Shown here: positions 45,738-58,078 of the stretch, one piece after another
Numbering within the stretch: position 1 is the first letter of the stretch
How the letters are laid out: every line of letters starts with the position of its first letter
From: Macrolepiota albuminosa
Taxonomy: Eukaryota; Basidiomycota; Agaricomycetes; Agaricales; Agaricaceae
NCBI GenBank assembly: GCA_027475525.1
Contig: JAMWFC010000115.1
Location: 1,302,001 to 1,366,000, forward strand
Reading direction: 5' to 3'
Length of the DNA: 64,000 bases
Translations under genes and position numbers: made by a program
Notes under the pieces: model-generated
The model's database searches: none
What the model was told of the DNA's origin: nothing
What the model saw: only the letters and a program-made list of their open reading frames with translations

Positions 45738-46148
45738 AAAGATTGTAATTGACCAGAGGGACATGTGGTGTAATGGCAACACCACACAAGTCCAACCCTT
45801 TGAGTGGCTGTCTGCTGACATAATGCAGCAAGAGGCTCTGGGTTCAAACTGCATTTTCCACTATCCAGACACCTTCTCAATACATCCATGGGGTGCCTGG
45901 AGGTCAGCCATGCAGGGGAGGTTTAGTGGGTATTATAGGCCAAAAAGTCTATTGAGTCCCACACTGCCTCTCAGACAAAAATCTGGGATTTGTGCATAAA
46001 GGAATTCTTATCCTGGTAATGTAGAGGCCAATCCCTTCATGGAGTGCAGATAATTCTGCCATATCCTAGGCCATAGAGGCTGACTATTGAAGTGCTATCT
46101 ACGGTGTCCACAATGATACTACCAAGAAAAAAAAAGATTGTAATCGAC
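45738..46148 (+). mobile_element. tRNA-derived SINE with poly-A tail and target-site duplication
   Basis: The element body is about 45754-46135. Near its 5' end a tRNA-like A box (TGGTGTAATGG, about 45766) and a B-box-like GGTTCAAACTG (about 45840) form a candidate RNA polymerase III promoter. Their spacing is wider than in a tRNA. The body ends in a run of A before 46136. The 16-bp flanks match, AAAGATTGTAATTGAC before (45738-45753) and AAAGATTGTAATCGAC after (to 46148), with one mismatch, as expected for LINE-mediated insertion. No open frame is present. Confidence 0.7.
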
Positions 46149-46529
46149 TGTATTTTTGGTCTTCGATAGACCTGTAATATATGACAAGTTCAACTTAGAT
46201 TACAACAAAAGTCCAGATCTGCACATGCGAGTTGCGGAGAGGGGAAAAAATTCACGAGGTTAATTTACGCCCATAATCAAGCACCTTAATCACCTATTAT
46301 CCAACCAAGATAAATTTCTCTCGAATTATTCGAGAAAGAAAGTCGTTAAGAAATAGTAACGTATAATGACCATGCAATGATACATGGGAAAAACTACTTG
46401 ACCCACAAGCCGGCCGATCACCTTCTTCGGCTTCGAGGTCACGTTATCGAAGGTTATCGATCTCCGAGTCGTGACGGATGACAAAATCCGAGCAGTCCAG
46501 TGTATCCTCTTTTTACAACCACCACCATC

Positions 46530-47873
46530 ATGACCACCTCTCTTGATCAACTTAAACAGACCGGCACAGTTGTTGTGTCCGACTCTGGTGACTTCGAGTG
46601 TAAGTTATCTTCACCAAGAGAATTTGTGATCTTGAATCCTTCAAATCTTAGCGATCGATGTCTACAAGCCACAGGTAAGTTACTAGATCGACCATGCAGA
46701 AGAAAAATAGGTCACGCGGTTGTAGGATGCGACAACCAACCCGTCCTTGATCTTGGCTGCAGCCAATAAACCTGGTTACGCTAAGCTCATCGATGTTGCC
46801 ATCAAGTACGGCAAAGAAAAAGGCGGAGATCTCGACACGCAAGCCAATGCTGCATTGGATAGACTGGTTAATACTTTTTGCAGCTCTGACATCCGTATGA
46901 CTCACAATGCTTACAGCTGGTCGAGTTCGGAAAGGAGATTTTGGCTATCATTCCTGGCCGTGTCTCTACTGAGGTTGACGCACGATTATCCTTCTCTAAG
47001 GAAGGAACAAAAGCCAAGGTAAGTTGCCGGGCGTCTCGATGGGCTATTATGCTAAGTAACCAAAATTACAGGCTAAAGAGCTCATCGCCCTCTACGAATC
47101 AATCGGCGTCAAGAAAGATCGCATACTGATCAAAATTGCATCAACCTGGGAGGGTATCCAGGCCGCCCGCGAACTCGAACGTGAAGACGGTATCCACTGT
47201 AATCTTACCCTTCTCTTCGGCTTCGGTCAAGCTGTGGCTTGTGCTGAGGCCGGTGTTACCCTTATCTCGCCATTCGTCGGACGGGTAAGTCCTGAGTAAT
47301 TTTGGTCTGATGTACGTTTGCTGATCAGGCCCCACCACAAGATCCTTGATTGGTACAAGAAGGCGACAGGCAAGAATTATGAGGGTGACGAGGACCCTGG
47401 TGTCCAGTCTGTCACCAAGATCTTTAACTACTATAAGCAGCATGGCTATAAGACCATTGTCATGGGTGCCTCTTTCCGTAATGTCTGTCCTTTGGTCCAG
47501 CACGTCGATTCTGAGCTAAATATTGATTCATTAGACCGGAGAAATTAAGTCTCTTGCTGGCGTCGACTTCCTGACCATCTCCCCTGCCCTTCTCGAGGAG
47601 CTCAAGAACTCGACCGCCCCTGTTCCCAAGAAACTCAACGCTGCTCAAGGTGACGTCATATCCGTTTTGTCGCCGAAATGATGCTTACAAAGTAATTTAG
47701 CCGCCAAAGCCGACCCTATCCCCAAGGTGTCTTACATCGATGATGAAGCTGAGTTCCGTTGGGCTCTTCTTCAGGACCAAATGGCCTTCGACAAGCTTCA
47801 TGAGGGCATCAAGAAATTCGCCGAAGATGGCGAGACTCTCAAGGAGCTACTCAGGAAGAAGCTTTCTGCCTAA
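46530..47873 (+). CDS. TAL1: Transaldolase
   Basis: This cytosolic enzyme of the non-oxidative pentose phosphate pathway moves a dihydroxyacetone unit from sedoheptulose-7-phosphate to glyceraldehyde-3-phosphate. Eight exons: 46530-46599, 46652-46674, 46726-46866, 46917-47018, 47072-47284, 47342-47482, 47535-47649 and 47701-47873. The product has the usual length of about 320 residues. The signature [12 protein letters not shown] is at the start of exon 3, and the Schiff-base Lys lies in [11 protein letters not shown]. The phosphate-binding end GASFRN continues as TGEIK across an intron whose donor is GTCTGT, weaker than its neighbours. The C terminus LRKKLSA is typical. No damage was seen. 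ATG 46530 fits the family start ([20 protein letters not shown]). Confidence 0.95.
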
Positions 47874-48883
47874 TTTATCCTTTGCTCTACTCTTTATTAC
47901 TTGAATTTTGAAGATAGAAAGCCGAAACATGTATTTTTGGTGTAACAAATGATCATAATGTTCTGATTCTTCGGTTGCATATCCTTTCTCGTTGCATATC
48001 CTTTCTCGTACGTGAGTGGTAAGGAATATTCACCGATTACGGTGAAACATATGGGTCGCAGTTGTCTCGGATCAAGAATCGCTCAGGGTGGTCTGTCGTA
48101 GGCGGTATGGACGAAAATCGTTGGAAGAACAGAATCCGACGGACATGAAAATTCTCAAGATTATAGTGGAAGGAGATGACGTGTTGAATGCACAGATTAA
48201 AGCATCAATGTTTCTATCCATGTCTCGTCAATTGTCACTGTTGTAGCAGGCCAGACACAGATGGTGAGACTGAAACCGGGAGAACCACCGTCAACTTAAA
48301 GATGATGGTAGATGTATCTAAATGTAGTAGCCAAGATGGTACCATCAGGATGGGAAATTGGTGGTTTCATGTTGAATCTTCTTATTATTCATAGCTCCCT
48401 CCAACGCCAACTACACTAATTGGCAGCCTTGGTAGTTAGTAGGGATAATATTGTAAATCATGCATACCAGTGTCTGTTGAGTCCTGACCACCAACTAAAA
48501 ACATTTAGTGTTCCCATTTGACCACAGTAGTGCTGGAGAGCGACGTTTTTAAGAGACCTTGTGATTACTTCCTAGCACCGACTACGTAGAACCATTTCCG
48601 CGGGTATTGTTCCATACCGGACCAGACCCATGATCTCTAAAATTATATTTACCATCCTACGCTATACACAGACAAGGGTACTGCATCATTCATTCTGTCA
48701 CAATCCACTCATCCCGTAAAAGATGAGTAGCAGGGATGATGAAAACCATCTGCAGTTTAGTCCTTATAGACACCTCCGAGGAGCGTGAAACTAGTATCGA
48801 GCTTGCACTTAGCTAATGTATGAGCGCAACTTCCCAGGATCGAAACAATCAATTGTGGATATGGGATCGTAGCTAACAAGAAA
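47874..48883. other. Intergenic, convergent 3' ends
   Basis: This lies between the transaldolase stop and the F-box gene stop. A short 18-bp tandem repeat (gttgcatatcctttctc) occurs at about 47976-48010. No gene was recognised. Confidence 0.5.
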
Positions 48884-50500
48884 TCACTCCACATCGTTGA
48901 AAATAAGGAAAGGCAGTAAGAGCCCGTCGACATCTTTTAGAACGTAGTGATCGTCATTCAGCTGGCAGCGAATGCGATCATAGAACGCAAACGGAATGTA
49001 TCCGGTCCATTTCTCTCCATGCGATCCACGTGTCCATTCCAGGTAGTCAAAGAATTGAACTCTTTGGGCGTTCGGAAACGCTGCGACTGTCTGGTAAATG
49101 AGGTTGTATTGGAGTTCCAAGTCATAAAGATATTGTTTTTCAATGTGAGGTGGAACTGCTTTCATTTTAAGCTCCAGTGACTTCACAGATGGAGCAAGGG
49201 ACCAATTTCTCGCTAGTTCGTTGATACACTGGACCACTCACGGTATTGAGTTACCTTGCCAGAGTATAACAGCTATAATATAACGCACAGATTTGATATA
49301 ATCACAGTCATATAACTCGTTGGGCACACCGAAGTTAAAGTTTGAGTGCCCAATCATAACGGTCAAACTTTCAAGGTCAGGAAGGTCTTTGCATACACAT
49401 CCCATAGAGCAGAACTCGAACGGGATCAAGAGAGACCTAAGGCTAGCCGAGGGCCGCATGACGTTTTCAATTACTTCAGTCCTCAAAATTTGCGAAGTTC
49501 GTTTCATCTGGTTAGTTTGAACGCCATCCATCAGGTTTACAGACGATAGTAATCGATCGACAACGATGTACGAGAAAGATGGCGGAGCCGTTAGATGTCG
49601 AAGTCTTGGAAGAGACGAAGCATTGAGTTTATGGGGAGGGGTACCACTTCCCACTATAACATACTTCATCCGCAGGGTCGTCAGAGCTTCAAGACGGCCC
49701 ACAACGTTCCAAAATGCAGTGGTTGACTCTACAGACGTTAGGTAGAGTTCGACAAGGGCATGAGTGTGCGGCAGTAACGGCAGAACTTGGATACATCTGG
49801 TTGCTGATAGTTTCCGAAGATCAACAACGTTGAATACGCGCGCAACAATGCTTTCGTCATCGCCAATGTTGTCCTTGAGGTATAATGAGGTAATGGGCGG
49901 CATTTTCTTGAAATTATGTGCGACAGTATTGGTTTGGGAAAAGTCAATCCCATCCAGTTCCAAGGACCGCAGGGTCTTCAACTTGCAGATGGCTTTAAGA
50001 AGACAATGATTTATTGCAACGTTCGACAATGATAGCTTTTGCAAGTTTGGCATGCGACGGAATGATTTGCAATACATAGTTAGGAAGGCGGCATTGATTG
50101 TGCTGACTAAAACCAAACGAGTCCAGTCCACGAGAATACACTCTTCAACATATTGAGCTAACGAGACGGCAGGTTCAGTTCCGTTGTTAAGCGCTCTACA
50201 AAATGCGGCACTATTGACAGCACCATGCACTTTGGAGTCTTTTTGACCAAAATGCAGCGATTTGAACATCCGGGGAGCGATGAAACCACGGAAAAGTGTA
50301 CAAGAAAGTGCAAGACTTGATAATGAACGCCTTCGGTCATTTTCATCCCAGTCAGCAGAGTAGTGTATTAAGTCGATAATCTGGAGATATATCTCGTTGG
50401 GAAGGATTGGTATGTTATTTCCATCCGCTGCAGATTTGGGTACTGAAATGGATCAGGTGATATGCCATTTTAAAGTGTGTGACTTACTAGACCATTTCAT
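48884..50500 (-). CDS. F-box/LRR-like protein
   Basis: This is probably a substrate-recognition protein for SCF ubiquitin ligases, a very large family in mushrooms. Exons on the minus strand are 50500-50488, 50442-49255 and 49212-48884. A tiny first exon (MKWS) joins to an F-box-like helix pair (IPILPNEIYLQIIDLI and LSSLALSCTFFRGFIAPRMF). Irregular leucine-rich repeats follow (LQKLSLSNVAIN, LRSLELDGIDF, LVELYLTSV, LRSLLIPFEF). The 42-nt intron at 49213-49254 removes an apparent stop and continues ARNWSLAPSVKSLELKM to the end at about 520 residues. It starts 226 bp from a divergent methyltransferase. Its target is unknown. Confidence 0.75.
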
Positions 50501-50726
50501 CTTGATTCACTGGGTCCTAGATATATTCAATTATAGGCTCAAAAGAACAGCGTAGTTTCAAAGCAAAGAAGCTTGGTATTTGCGAGAAGTCAATTTAAAC
50601 TTGACTGTATTACATAATCGAATAAGCCTGAATACCAATATATTGGTGCGTCACGTTTTATCGCAAAGGCTTATCCAGTGCCACCTGGCGTTGTCACAAA
50701 GAGAACCTCTATCAGTGCCATTTTAG
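50501..50726. promoter_or_regulatory. Bidirectional promoter region
   Basis: Only 226 bp separate the ATG of the F-box-like gene (-) from the ATG of the methyltransferase (+), so both promoters must share it. I see no perfect TATA box. The AT-rich centre is near 50600-50650. Confidence 0.5.
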
Positions 50727-52037
50727 ATGACAACATTCGCAAAGAAGGCCTTTAATGCATCTATTTATACATCATTCCGGCCTACGTATCCCAAAAGGCT
50801 GTTTCAAGAAGTATATGAATACCATGACGCTATTGGCTCAGGATCTTGGAATGTTGCCATGGACTTGGGATGTGGAACCGGTAAGTCCTCCATCTTTCCT
50901 TCAGCTTGTGTACCCTTTGATGCGTTCAATGAACGTGAAACCTCACATATCTTGATGTATAGGGCAAGCAACGTGTCAATTAAAGGACAATTTCTCAAAT
51001 GTTATTGGGATAGACCCCTCGCAGCCTATGATAGACGCTGCACGAAAGAAACACAGAAAACAGGGGATTGAGTTTTATCAGGGAAAATCAGAAGACCTAC
51101 GAAATGTTGTACCAGATGACAGTGTAGACCTTGTTATCTCAGGTAACTGCGTTACTTACTCTTTCGAGTGATCTCACACGAGGACATGTAGCACAATCAG
51201 GACATTGGTTTGATTGGGACAAGGTCTGGCCTGAGATCAGTCGTGTCTTGCGGAGAAATGGCACCGCAGCCGTTTGGGTAGGATCTGATCTAAATTATTA
51301 CGCGAATTTCGACAGCTAATTAGAGCAATTAGACTTATGGTGAATTGCGACTACCCGAATACCCGAGCACTACGTCTCTCATCACTGCTTATGCACAGGG
51401 AGCAATTAGACTTATGGTGAATTGCGACTACCCGAATACCCGAGCACTACGTCTCTCATCACTGCTTATGCACAGGGAAGGATCCTCTTACCAGTCTCGG
51501 CCCATATTTTGAGCGTCCCGGAAGAACGATCCTTGAGAACATGTTAACCGATGTTCCTGACCCTACGCTCCTCGAGAGTGTTGTCAAAGTTCGCGGTGGA
51601 TTGAGTCGCTTCGAACGGCGGTATTACGCAGGTGATCGTCCTTCTCGTTCTTCATTATGTTCCTAACATCTGTTCCAGGTCCTCATTTTCCCACCCATCT
51701 CCCGCCTCCATCCCCGACCCAAGCCAAACCTATAGAAATGCAGGTGACAATGAGATGGAGGGATCTCCTTGGTTACTTCAAGACCTGGAGTTCACTTCAG
51801 AATTTCCATGAGCGCTTCCCGAGTGACTTGCAACGTGTTGATGAGCGGTTTCCGGAGGACAGAGCTGATGATAAGACCTCTTCACAAATCGATGTTGATG
51901 TTTCAGGCGGTGATATAGCGGTTCGATTCTGGAAGGACTTGAGAGAACAGGCCAAGAAATCTGGTGGCAAGTACGGCGTCGATGAACTCGTATCGGTAGA
52001 GTGGCCGATTGCTCTGCTGCTCGCGAAGAAGGTTTGA
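50727..52037 (+). CDS. SAM-dependent class I methyltransferase (trans-aconitate-methyltransferase-like)
   Basis: This is a cytosolic small-molecule methyltransferase. ATG 50727 opens SFRPTYPKRLF, then motif I VAMDLGCGTG at the first splice (about 50880). The next exon (from about 50965) gives QATCQLKDNFSNVIGIDPS and later the ISG / AQSGHWFDWDKVW region at about 51140-51230, both typical of the Tmt1-like family. Further exons encode GELRLPEYPSTTSLITAYAQG and LGPYFERPGRTILENML, and end in VEWPIALLLAKKV, stop at 52035-52037. The frame is interrupted at 51323-51476 by a 77-bp tandem duplication, and one extra base shift remains after it is collapsed. I think the gene is intact in the organism and broken here by assembly. 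The substrate is unknown. Confidence 0.75.
51323..51476. repeat. Perfect 77-bp tandem duplication
   Basis: Units 51323-51399 and 51400-51476 are identical. It repeats the exon encoding GELRLPEYPSTTSLITAYAQ of the methyltransferase. Confidence 0.95.
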
Positions 52038-52117
52038 ACATGACACGAACACATACAAGGTATGTCTTCCATCCTATTGCACGAGAGTTCTTGGTGTAGC
52101 TAACCTCTGTATCTCAA

Positions 52118-53529
52118 TTACATGAACTCAGGTAACAATATCTCTGTATGCGAATCACAAACCTGTATTTTCGAGTTTAGTCGTGCCCCCAATCCTCGGT
52201 TTCGAAACGATGCCTCAAGCTCCTCCAGGCGACGTCGCAAGTCCCTGAGCTCCCTTTTCGATGCAGCGTGCCTTCTTGCCTCATCATGTGCTCTTTCCTC
52301 TGCCTCTTCCCTCAATCGCGCCTCTTTTTCTGCCCTTGCGTCAGCCTCAGCTGCCCTCATTGTCGCTTCAATAGCGAGAGTCGTTGCCGTTGTTACCAGT
52401 GCTTCTGATTTCTTACGCTGTACAACTGGTTTTTCAACAATTGCGTCTCGTTCATTGTGCCTCCTAGCGTGGTAAATGGCTTCTTCAATCTAGGTGATGT
52501 CATTTTTTTAGAGCTTTCTGAGTGCGAAGACGCAAAGATTGCAAACCTGGGTAGTCACGTCATCTCGAACTGCCCTGTATGCAAGTACGATGTCGAAGAT
52601 GACTTGATCTTGATCTTGCTCAAGACATTCTTGCGCCTTCTGGTTGCCGGCACTATCTCCAAATAGGCCGATTATCTGACTTTGTGACAGGAGCGCCAGG
52701 TCTCGATGGGTAATTTGGTGGTGGAATTCCGACTGCATGACTCGCACGATCATTGTGGAAAACCACGCGCATTGTCTGGGCCATATGTGATATGTATTCT
52801 TTATTCCGACTGCATGACTCGCACGATCATTGTGGAAAACCACGCGCATTGTCTGGGCCATATGTGATATGTATTCTTTCGTGCACGGCTCTAGCAACCA
52901 AAGCCAGGTCTAGAAGAGTTGGAGCCCAGTATTCGTCATGAGAATTGCGAATACTGTATGCTCGACGACGCGATCTAACCGAGGTAGTTCTCCGAGCACC
53001 CAAACAGCATCAAAACATCCGAGTTTGCGTTGACGGGCTCGTTGTATAACGACAAGGAGGATTGGGAGGACATTGAAGCAGAGGATCGCGCATAGCGATC
53101 GTATCTGGCTGCAAAGGGATTGACGCCATCGACACCAGGGTCGTCTCGGACACGGTCAAGGCGGATGAAGCGCTCGCACGCGTATTGTGGATCTGCGATG
53201 ACCGCGACTACATACTCGTGCTCCACGTCGTCTGTGCCTCTATACCAAAGCAGCTCCTTGACAGTCAAAGAGCTCAACCGACGGTGCCGCACGTTGGGAT
53301 CTGCGTAGTGCGAAACCATCGTCGTGGCCCAGTCGGCAATCGTTGGCTTTCCGCGAGGAAAGTCCTTAAGTGCTGCTTTTGGGACGCGGCAGGCGCGTAA
53401 ATTGGATTCTGTGGAAGCCCGGAGGAGATGTTTGGAGCTTTTGAAGTTGAAGGAGCGTAGACGCTGTAGACGCGACATGGTTAGAAATCTTGGTGAGGCC
53501 TCTTCATCGCCGCCATGCATATATATCAC
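52118..53529 (-). CDS. Conserved-looking protein with C-terminal coiled coil, function unknown
   Basis: I do not recognise a named domain. The minus-strand order is: N-terminal exon 53529-52975, with a possible later start at MSRLQRLRSFNF (53478), including basic and aromatic blocks (ADWATTMVSHYADP, EYVVAVIADPQYACERFIRL). Middle exons follow around 52900-52550 (HHQITHRDLALLSQSQIIGLFGD). The last exon, from about 52490, encodes a charged coiled coil of about 60 residues (RAEKEARLREEAEERAHDEA, RDLRRRLEELEASF) and stops at 52118. The frame breaks at the 77-bp duplication at 52726, so the centre is uncertain. It is convergent with the methyltransferase, 80 bp apart. Confidence 0.55.
52726..52879. 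repeat. Perfect 77-bp tandem duplication
   Basis: Units 52726-52802 and 52803-52879 are identical. It causes the frame change in the middle of the coiled-coil protein gene. Confidence 0.95.
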
Positions 53530-56500
53530 AGTAATGCCGAATTCGTGGTGATGCTTACCAGTTATACTTCGGGTTCTTGTGTTTGCTTTAGCTCATGGGT
53601 ACTAATGGCCACACAGTTCCGAGATCTATATCACGGCTGTACGTTGTCATCACAACATCATTACATGCATTTACAGAAGTATAATCTCATGACTGTGTTC
53701 ATGGACGGCGAATATTCATCTTGATCAAGGAGGTGCGCCAATTGATACCCTATCACATAGGATATCAAAGATTCAGTACTTAACTGATGGCGCGAGGGGC
53801 CGAGATGTCAATCAGTCCAAAACGTATCAACTCGGCACTGTTAATCAGGAATCAGCATGGGCGACAGCGTAAGATCTCCTCAACGGGCATGATTCCCGTC
53901 ATCACGACATCTATACACAGCAGCGTCGTCTCCACGGATGAACATCGGGCCGAAGAAAAAGCTTGTCTCTGCTTCAAGATCATTTCTGCAGGTCGGTCGG
54001 TAAAACGCCATTTAGGCAGCAGTTTCCTCGTACATAGACTTTGCATTCAGGTGGTGAAGACTGCTCCCGGAGCATGTCTAGTGCGATTTTTGCCGCTGCT
54101 CTTAGAGGGGAATAAAGAAAGGAAAAAAATAACGCGTGGGTGTCTGGAAACGAACTCTTTGTTCTTGCTTTAGGTGGGGGCGATTCGGGGCCCTCCTTGA
54201 ATGAAAACAACTCTGCGATCTCTGTGCCTATGACTACATATGACTATAGTGGGTATGGACCCTGTCCCCAACCATTCAAGAGTGGGTCACATGTTGATGG
54301 AGTTCCGTGTCGGTGGGGACGTTCAGGATAGGGATAGAGATACTCCGGATCTGTCTGCTAGGGATGAACTCCGGTGCGAGGAAATACACTTGTCGTAATG
54401 AGAGTGAACACAAGATTGCATTAGAGGTAGAGGACTATGAGAGGGTAGGTAGTTGATTAAAATTAAATTAAATTCGATCAAAACGTACGTCTGTGGCGCT
54501 TTCGAGGATACATCTGACCATTCTGCGTTCTTCGCACACAACCACAACCAATTGAAAATTCAATACAACTCCCCATTTGTGGTTGTGTGATCATAATCTC
54601 TTTATAGGATACGAGTTCCGTGTGCTGCGGCGGACCTCTTGAGTTTTCTTTTTGTATTAGGAAGTGATTCTCAGTATGAATGGGGCTACGAGTTCCGTGT
54701 GCTGCGGCGGACCTCTTGAGTTTTCTTTTTGTATTAGGAAGTGATTCTCAGTATGAATGGGGCTTATTGGGACTTTATCTTTGTAGGTTGGGTTGGCGGC
54801 TTTGGTGTAACGAGTACGAGGTTCGGGATATTCAGGATAGAGATACTCCCGGGCCGGATCTGCTCCGATGGGGAAGGAATACACTAATACACTTGTCGTC
54901 ATAAGAGTGGACACAAGATTGTCGGTTGCACTTACTAATGAGGGGGTATTTGATTAAATTCGATCAGGATGGGCGTCTGTGGCGCATTCGAGGAGACATC
55001 TGACTACTCTGCGTTCTCTCCGCACACAATTACAATTACAGCTAATTGAATATTGAATATTGAGTACAACCCTTGTGTGATATAATTATAATCTTTCTAA
55101 GATCATTTAGATGCCCCGGTTCCTATGGATCTATATGCAGGATACGCTGTGGCGGACCTCTTGATTTTTGATTTTGATTTTGATTTTGATTTTTTGAGGG
55201 ATTAAGAGATGGAGTTGAGCTACTCTGCTTTTGTTTTTTGTTTTTTTGCTTGTATCGAGAGCAATGGGTTCATCGGGTAGCAGCAAATATGGGGTTAGGT
55301 ATTATTCATCGCTTGGGGCGGAAGGGGTTGGTTAGTTATCAGTATGGATGGGGTTTGGGTACTTTATGTTTGTAGTACGTTGGCTTTGGCTTTGGGTTTG
55401 GTGGAACGAATACGAATATGAGGGTCGGGAATGAGACGTCGGTTGGTGTGTGTGTGTTTTTTGTTTTTTGTTCATGGCTTTTGAGAGATGAGCGACGAGG
55501 GCATGTACGTGGAGAAAAATCGGATCACGAGCCTGTTTACTATTTACTATTTTACTATTTACTATTTACAAGTATGTTTTCGATGGTACATTTTCACTTT
55601 TCACTTTCACTTTCACCTTCCTCGATCCATGCTTTACGCTTTTCGCTTTCGCTTTCGTTTTTGGTTCCTGGTTCTGGCTCTTTGATGATGATGGTTGATG
55701 GTGATGTGAGGATGGGTTGGGGTTGGGAGGATCAAGCAGAATAGTGATATCATATCGTTAGTGTTATTGGTTATTGATAATTGAGCGATTTGTGAATCGA
55801 GCTGTGGTGGGTGGTGTCTTGTCTTGTCTTGTCTTGTCATTATAGATTAGATGGGTTGTTAAACAAGCAGGAATGGAAAGATAGACTGACTGACTGACTG
55901 ACTGATAAAGGCCTATTCGAGTGTTAAACTGCCAGCCAGATACACTAGTTACTTGTTGTCCTTCTCATGGCACTTGACGCTCCTCACCATAGTCTCTTAC
56001 CCACTCGAAACATTCACACACCTCAATTCGAAGAAAAAAAAACAAACAAACACAGAACGTAATTAACGTAACGGTCGTCGACATCACACATACATATCTC
56101 AACATCGCATCAATCAGATCAAATGTATCGTGTCAGTCATTACAAACTCGGGGACTCGGTACTGTCGCAATTTTACGTTCCGTTATACAATTTGCGTGCC
56201 GAAGTCATTCAGCGTGGGGCCTCGCCATCCTCCGTGCTCCGTGCCGGCTTTTGAACAGCCTGTAGCTGTAGTGTACCTGGATCTCAGATCCCCGTGCGTT
56301 ATGGTTACGTCATAGGGATAAGTCACGTCACGTGGTGTCGACGCGCCTTGGCGATTTTTGGATTTGGAGTGGCCATGGCGACGGGGGAGATGGTTGCTTT
56401 GCTTTTGTTATCTTTGATATTGATACGTCGTTGGGTTTTTGGGGGAGGCTTGGGGTGATGGTGTGTGTGTTGGCAGATGGATGGGAGAGGTGATGGGATG

Positions 56501-57067
56501 GGGGAGAGGAATGTCAGGTGGGAAGCTGTGTGGTGTGTGGGTGTGTGTGGGAAGTGTACGTTGTGTGTAGCGATCGAGGGAAAGGGAATGTTAATTGCAC
56601 AGATGGGTGTGTAGAGGAAACACTGCGCCGGCCCAAACGGGGTAGAGAGATTAATTAAAGTGGACTGACAGACGTACGTGCGTCTTACTATCTTTTTCAT
56701 CAGACGACAGCATCAGCAACGCCTCTGCTTCCCATGTGCATCGGGCTGGGGTGATGAGCCCAGCCCCCAAGGTCATGGGAGCGTTTGATTCTTTTGTGGA
56801 TGGTGATACCTGAGACGAGCAAGGAGGGGAGGTCGCAACTTGACAAGGAGCGACCTTAATTAGAGGAGGGCCTGGGTCTGCTGATTAGCAGATCGGAAAC
56901 CGCAGAGCCCAGATCGCGTGCGGCTGATGCAGCGAAAGGAACTTGTGAAACAAGCGGGGCTTAGTCATGTAGTGCACAGCCACGGGTTGTTGGCCAAAGG
57001 AAGGGTAAATAGGAAAGGGGAGTCAAAGAGTTTGACGTTGACTACGACTAGGACTACAGTACTGGCG
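53530..57067. other. Long low-complexity intergenic region upstream of a disordered-protein gene
   Basis: No gene was recognised; the open frames have no domain. It contains a diverged duplication (about 54325-54560 resembles about 54830-55040) and simple repeats: TTTTGA units at 55161-55196, TTTACTA units at 55536-55570, GTCTT units at 55815-55839 and TGAC units at 55886-55905. Pyrimidine-rich and then purine-rich stretches follow to 56700. This resembles the long regulatory or 5' UTR regions of some developmental genes in mushrooms (inference). Confidence 0.5.
54611..54764. repeat. Perfect 77-bp tandem duplication
   Basis: Units 54611-54687 and 54688-54764 are identical, in intergenic DNA. 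Confidence 0.95.
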
Positions 57068-58078
57068 ATGACTACGACCGAGCTGCGCCACATGACGTCC
57101 ACAGCCGCGCTTGTCCGCCACTCGCAGCACCTGCGTGCGCACTCGCCGGTCCGCTCGCCGACGTGCATCTCGATCCCGTCCTCGCCGACGTCAGTGCACT
57201 CTTCGTCGAGCGCCATCTTTGAGCGCGACATCGAGCCGCTGTCGCCTGCGTCGCCGCTGCACGTCTCGCCCGCCAACGCGCACCGGATCCCGCGGTCAAA
57301 AACAACAGAAACCATCGAGCACTCTGTCCCGTCCGTCCTCGACTCTGCCGCTGCGATCCTCACGTCGATCCAGAACGCAAACGACGTCGCCGTCGTCGCC
57401 CCCGCGCCATATCCCACGTCGTTCCCTGGCAGCGGCTTCGCAAGCCCCATTGGCAGTTTTAGGAGCCGCAGCCCGAGTCCGGCCCACGGCAGGAACAGTC
57501 TCCTCCTCAACATCCCCCAGCGCCCTCTGTCTATCCAGACCTCCCACGTGCCACCTGCCCCTCCGGCGATCGTCACTCCCACGTCCGCATACTTTTCGGC
57601 TCCCGACGATGCTGAGTCGACCGAAGACACCACGAGAACCCCGAATGACCCACCTCTCCCCGCTGCCCCATCCACCTTCTCCCAGCCCCACTCTCCCGTC
57701 TCCCCCAGCCCGAGCATCGCCACCAAACGCCTCTCTTTCGTCTCGTACACAGACCTGCTCACGTCCACACCCACGTCCACCATCCCCCTTTCCTCCCTCA
57801 CTATCGCCGCGTCCGCGTTCGAGCCCCCGCCACATATCAGCGGCGTCGCGTACCCTGCCACTGCCAGCGCAGCTACGAGCCTCCGCGGGTTCCCCATGGG
57901 CTACGACGCCCCGGCCTCCCACTCGGGGTCCCCCAAACGCTCGCGTGATGCTATGACGCTCTTGTCACCTGGTCACCCTGCCACCCTCGATGACGCCGGC
58001 GGCGAGTGGGAGCGCGAGGGGCTTGGCCGTGGTCTTGAAGAGAGACTTGATGTTCTCTATGGAACTGCTCACGCGTGA
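57068..58078 (+). CDS. Intrinsically disordered Ser/Pro/Thr-rich protein with RLSFVSYTDLL motif
   Basis: This is a single-exon gene of about 336 residues as called from ATG 57068; an in-frame ATG at 56918 would add 50 residues. Almost the whole product is predicted disordered: many SP and TP sites, a run of PSSPTSVHSSSS, and SRSPSPAHGRNS. Near residue 225 it carries KRLSFVSYTDLLTSTP, followed by STIPLSSLT, an ordered-looking motif that I have seen as a conserved island in otherwise variable fungal proteins. The end has GGEWEREGLGRGLEERLDVL, a short amphipathic segment. The coding region is strongly GC-rich, which explains the long shadow frames on the other strand. The many SP/TP sites suggest phosphorylation by proline-directed kinases. 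No catalytic function is expected. Confidence 0.7.
   Translation: MTTTELRHMTSTAALVRHSQHLRAHSPVRSPTCISIPSSPTSVHSSSSAIFERDIEPLSPASPLHVSPANAHRIPRSKTTETIEHSVPSVLDSAAAILTSIQNANDVAVVAPAPYPTSFPGSGFASPIGSFRSRSPSPAHGRNSLLLNIPQRPLSIQTSHVPPAPPAIVTPTSAYFSAPDDAESTEDTTRTPNDPPLPAAPSTFSQPHSPVSPSPSIATKRLSFVSYTDLLTSTPTSTIPLSSLTIAASAFEPPPHISGVAYPATASAATSLRGFPMGYDAPASHSGSPKRSRDAMTLLSPGHPATLDDAGGEWEREGLGRGLEERLDVLYGTAHA

Noticed and set aside
56965..57922. Long minus-strand open frames opposite the Ser/Pro-rich gene
   Set aside because: They mirror GC-rich codons of the plus-strand gene, have Gly/Arg/Ala-rich composition without domains, and start at arbitrary points.
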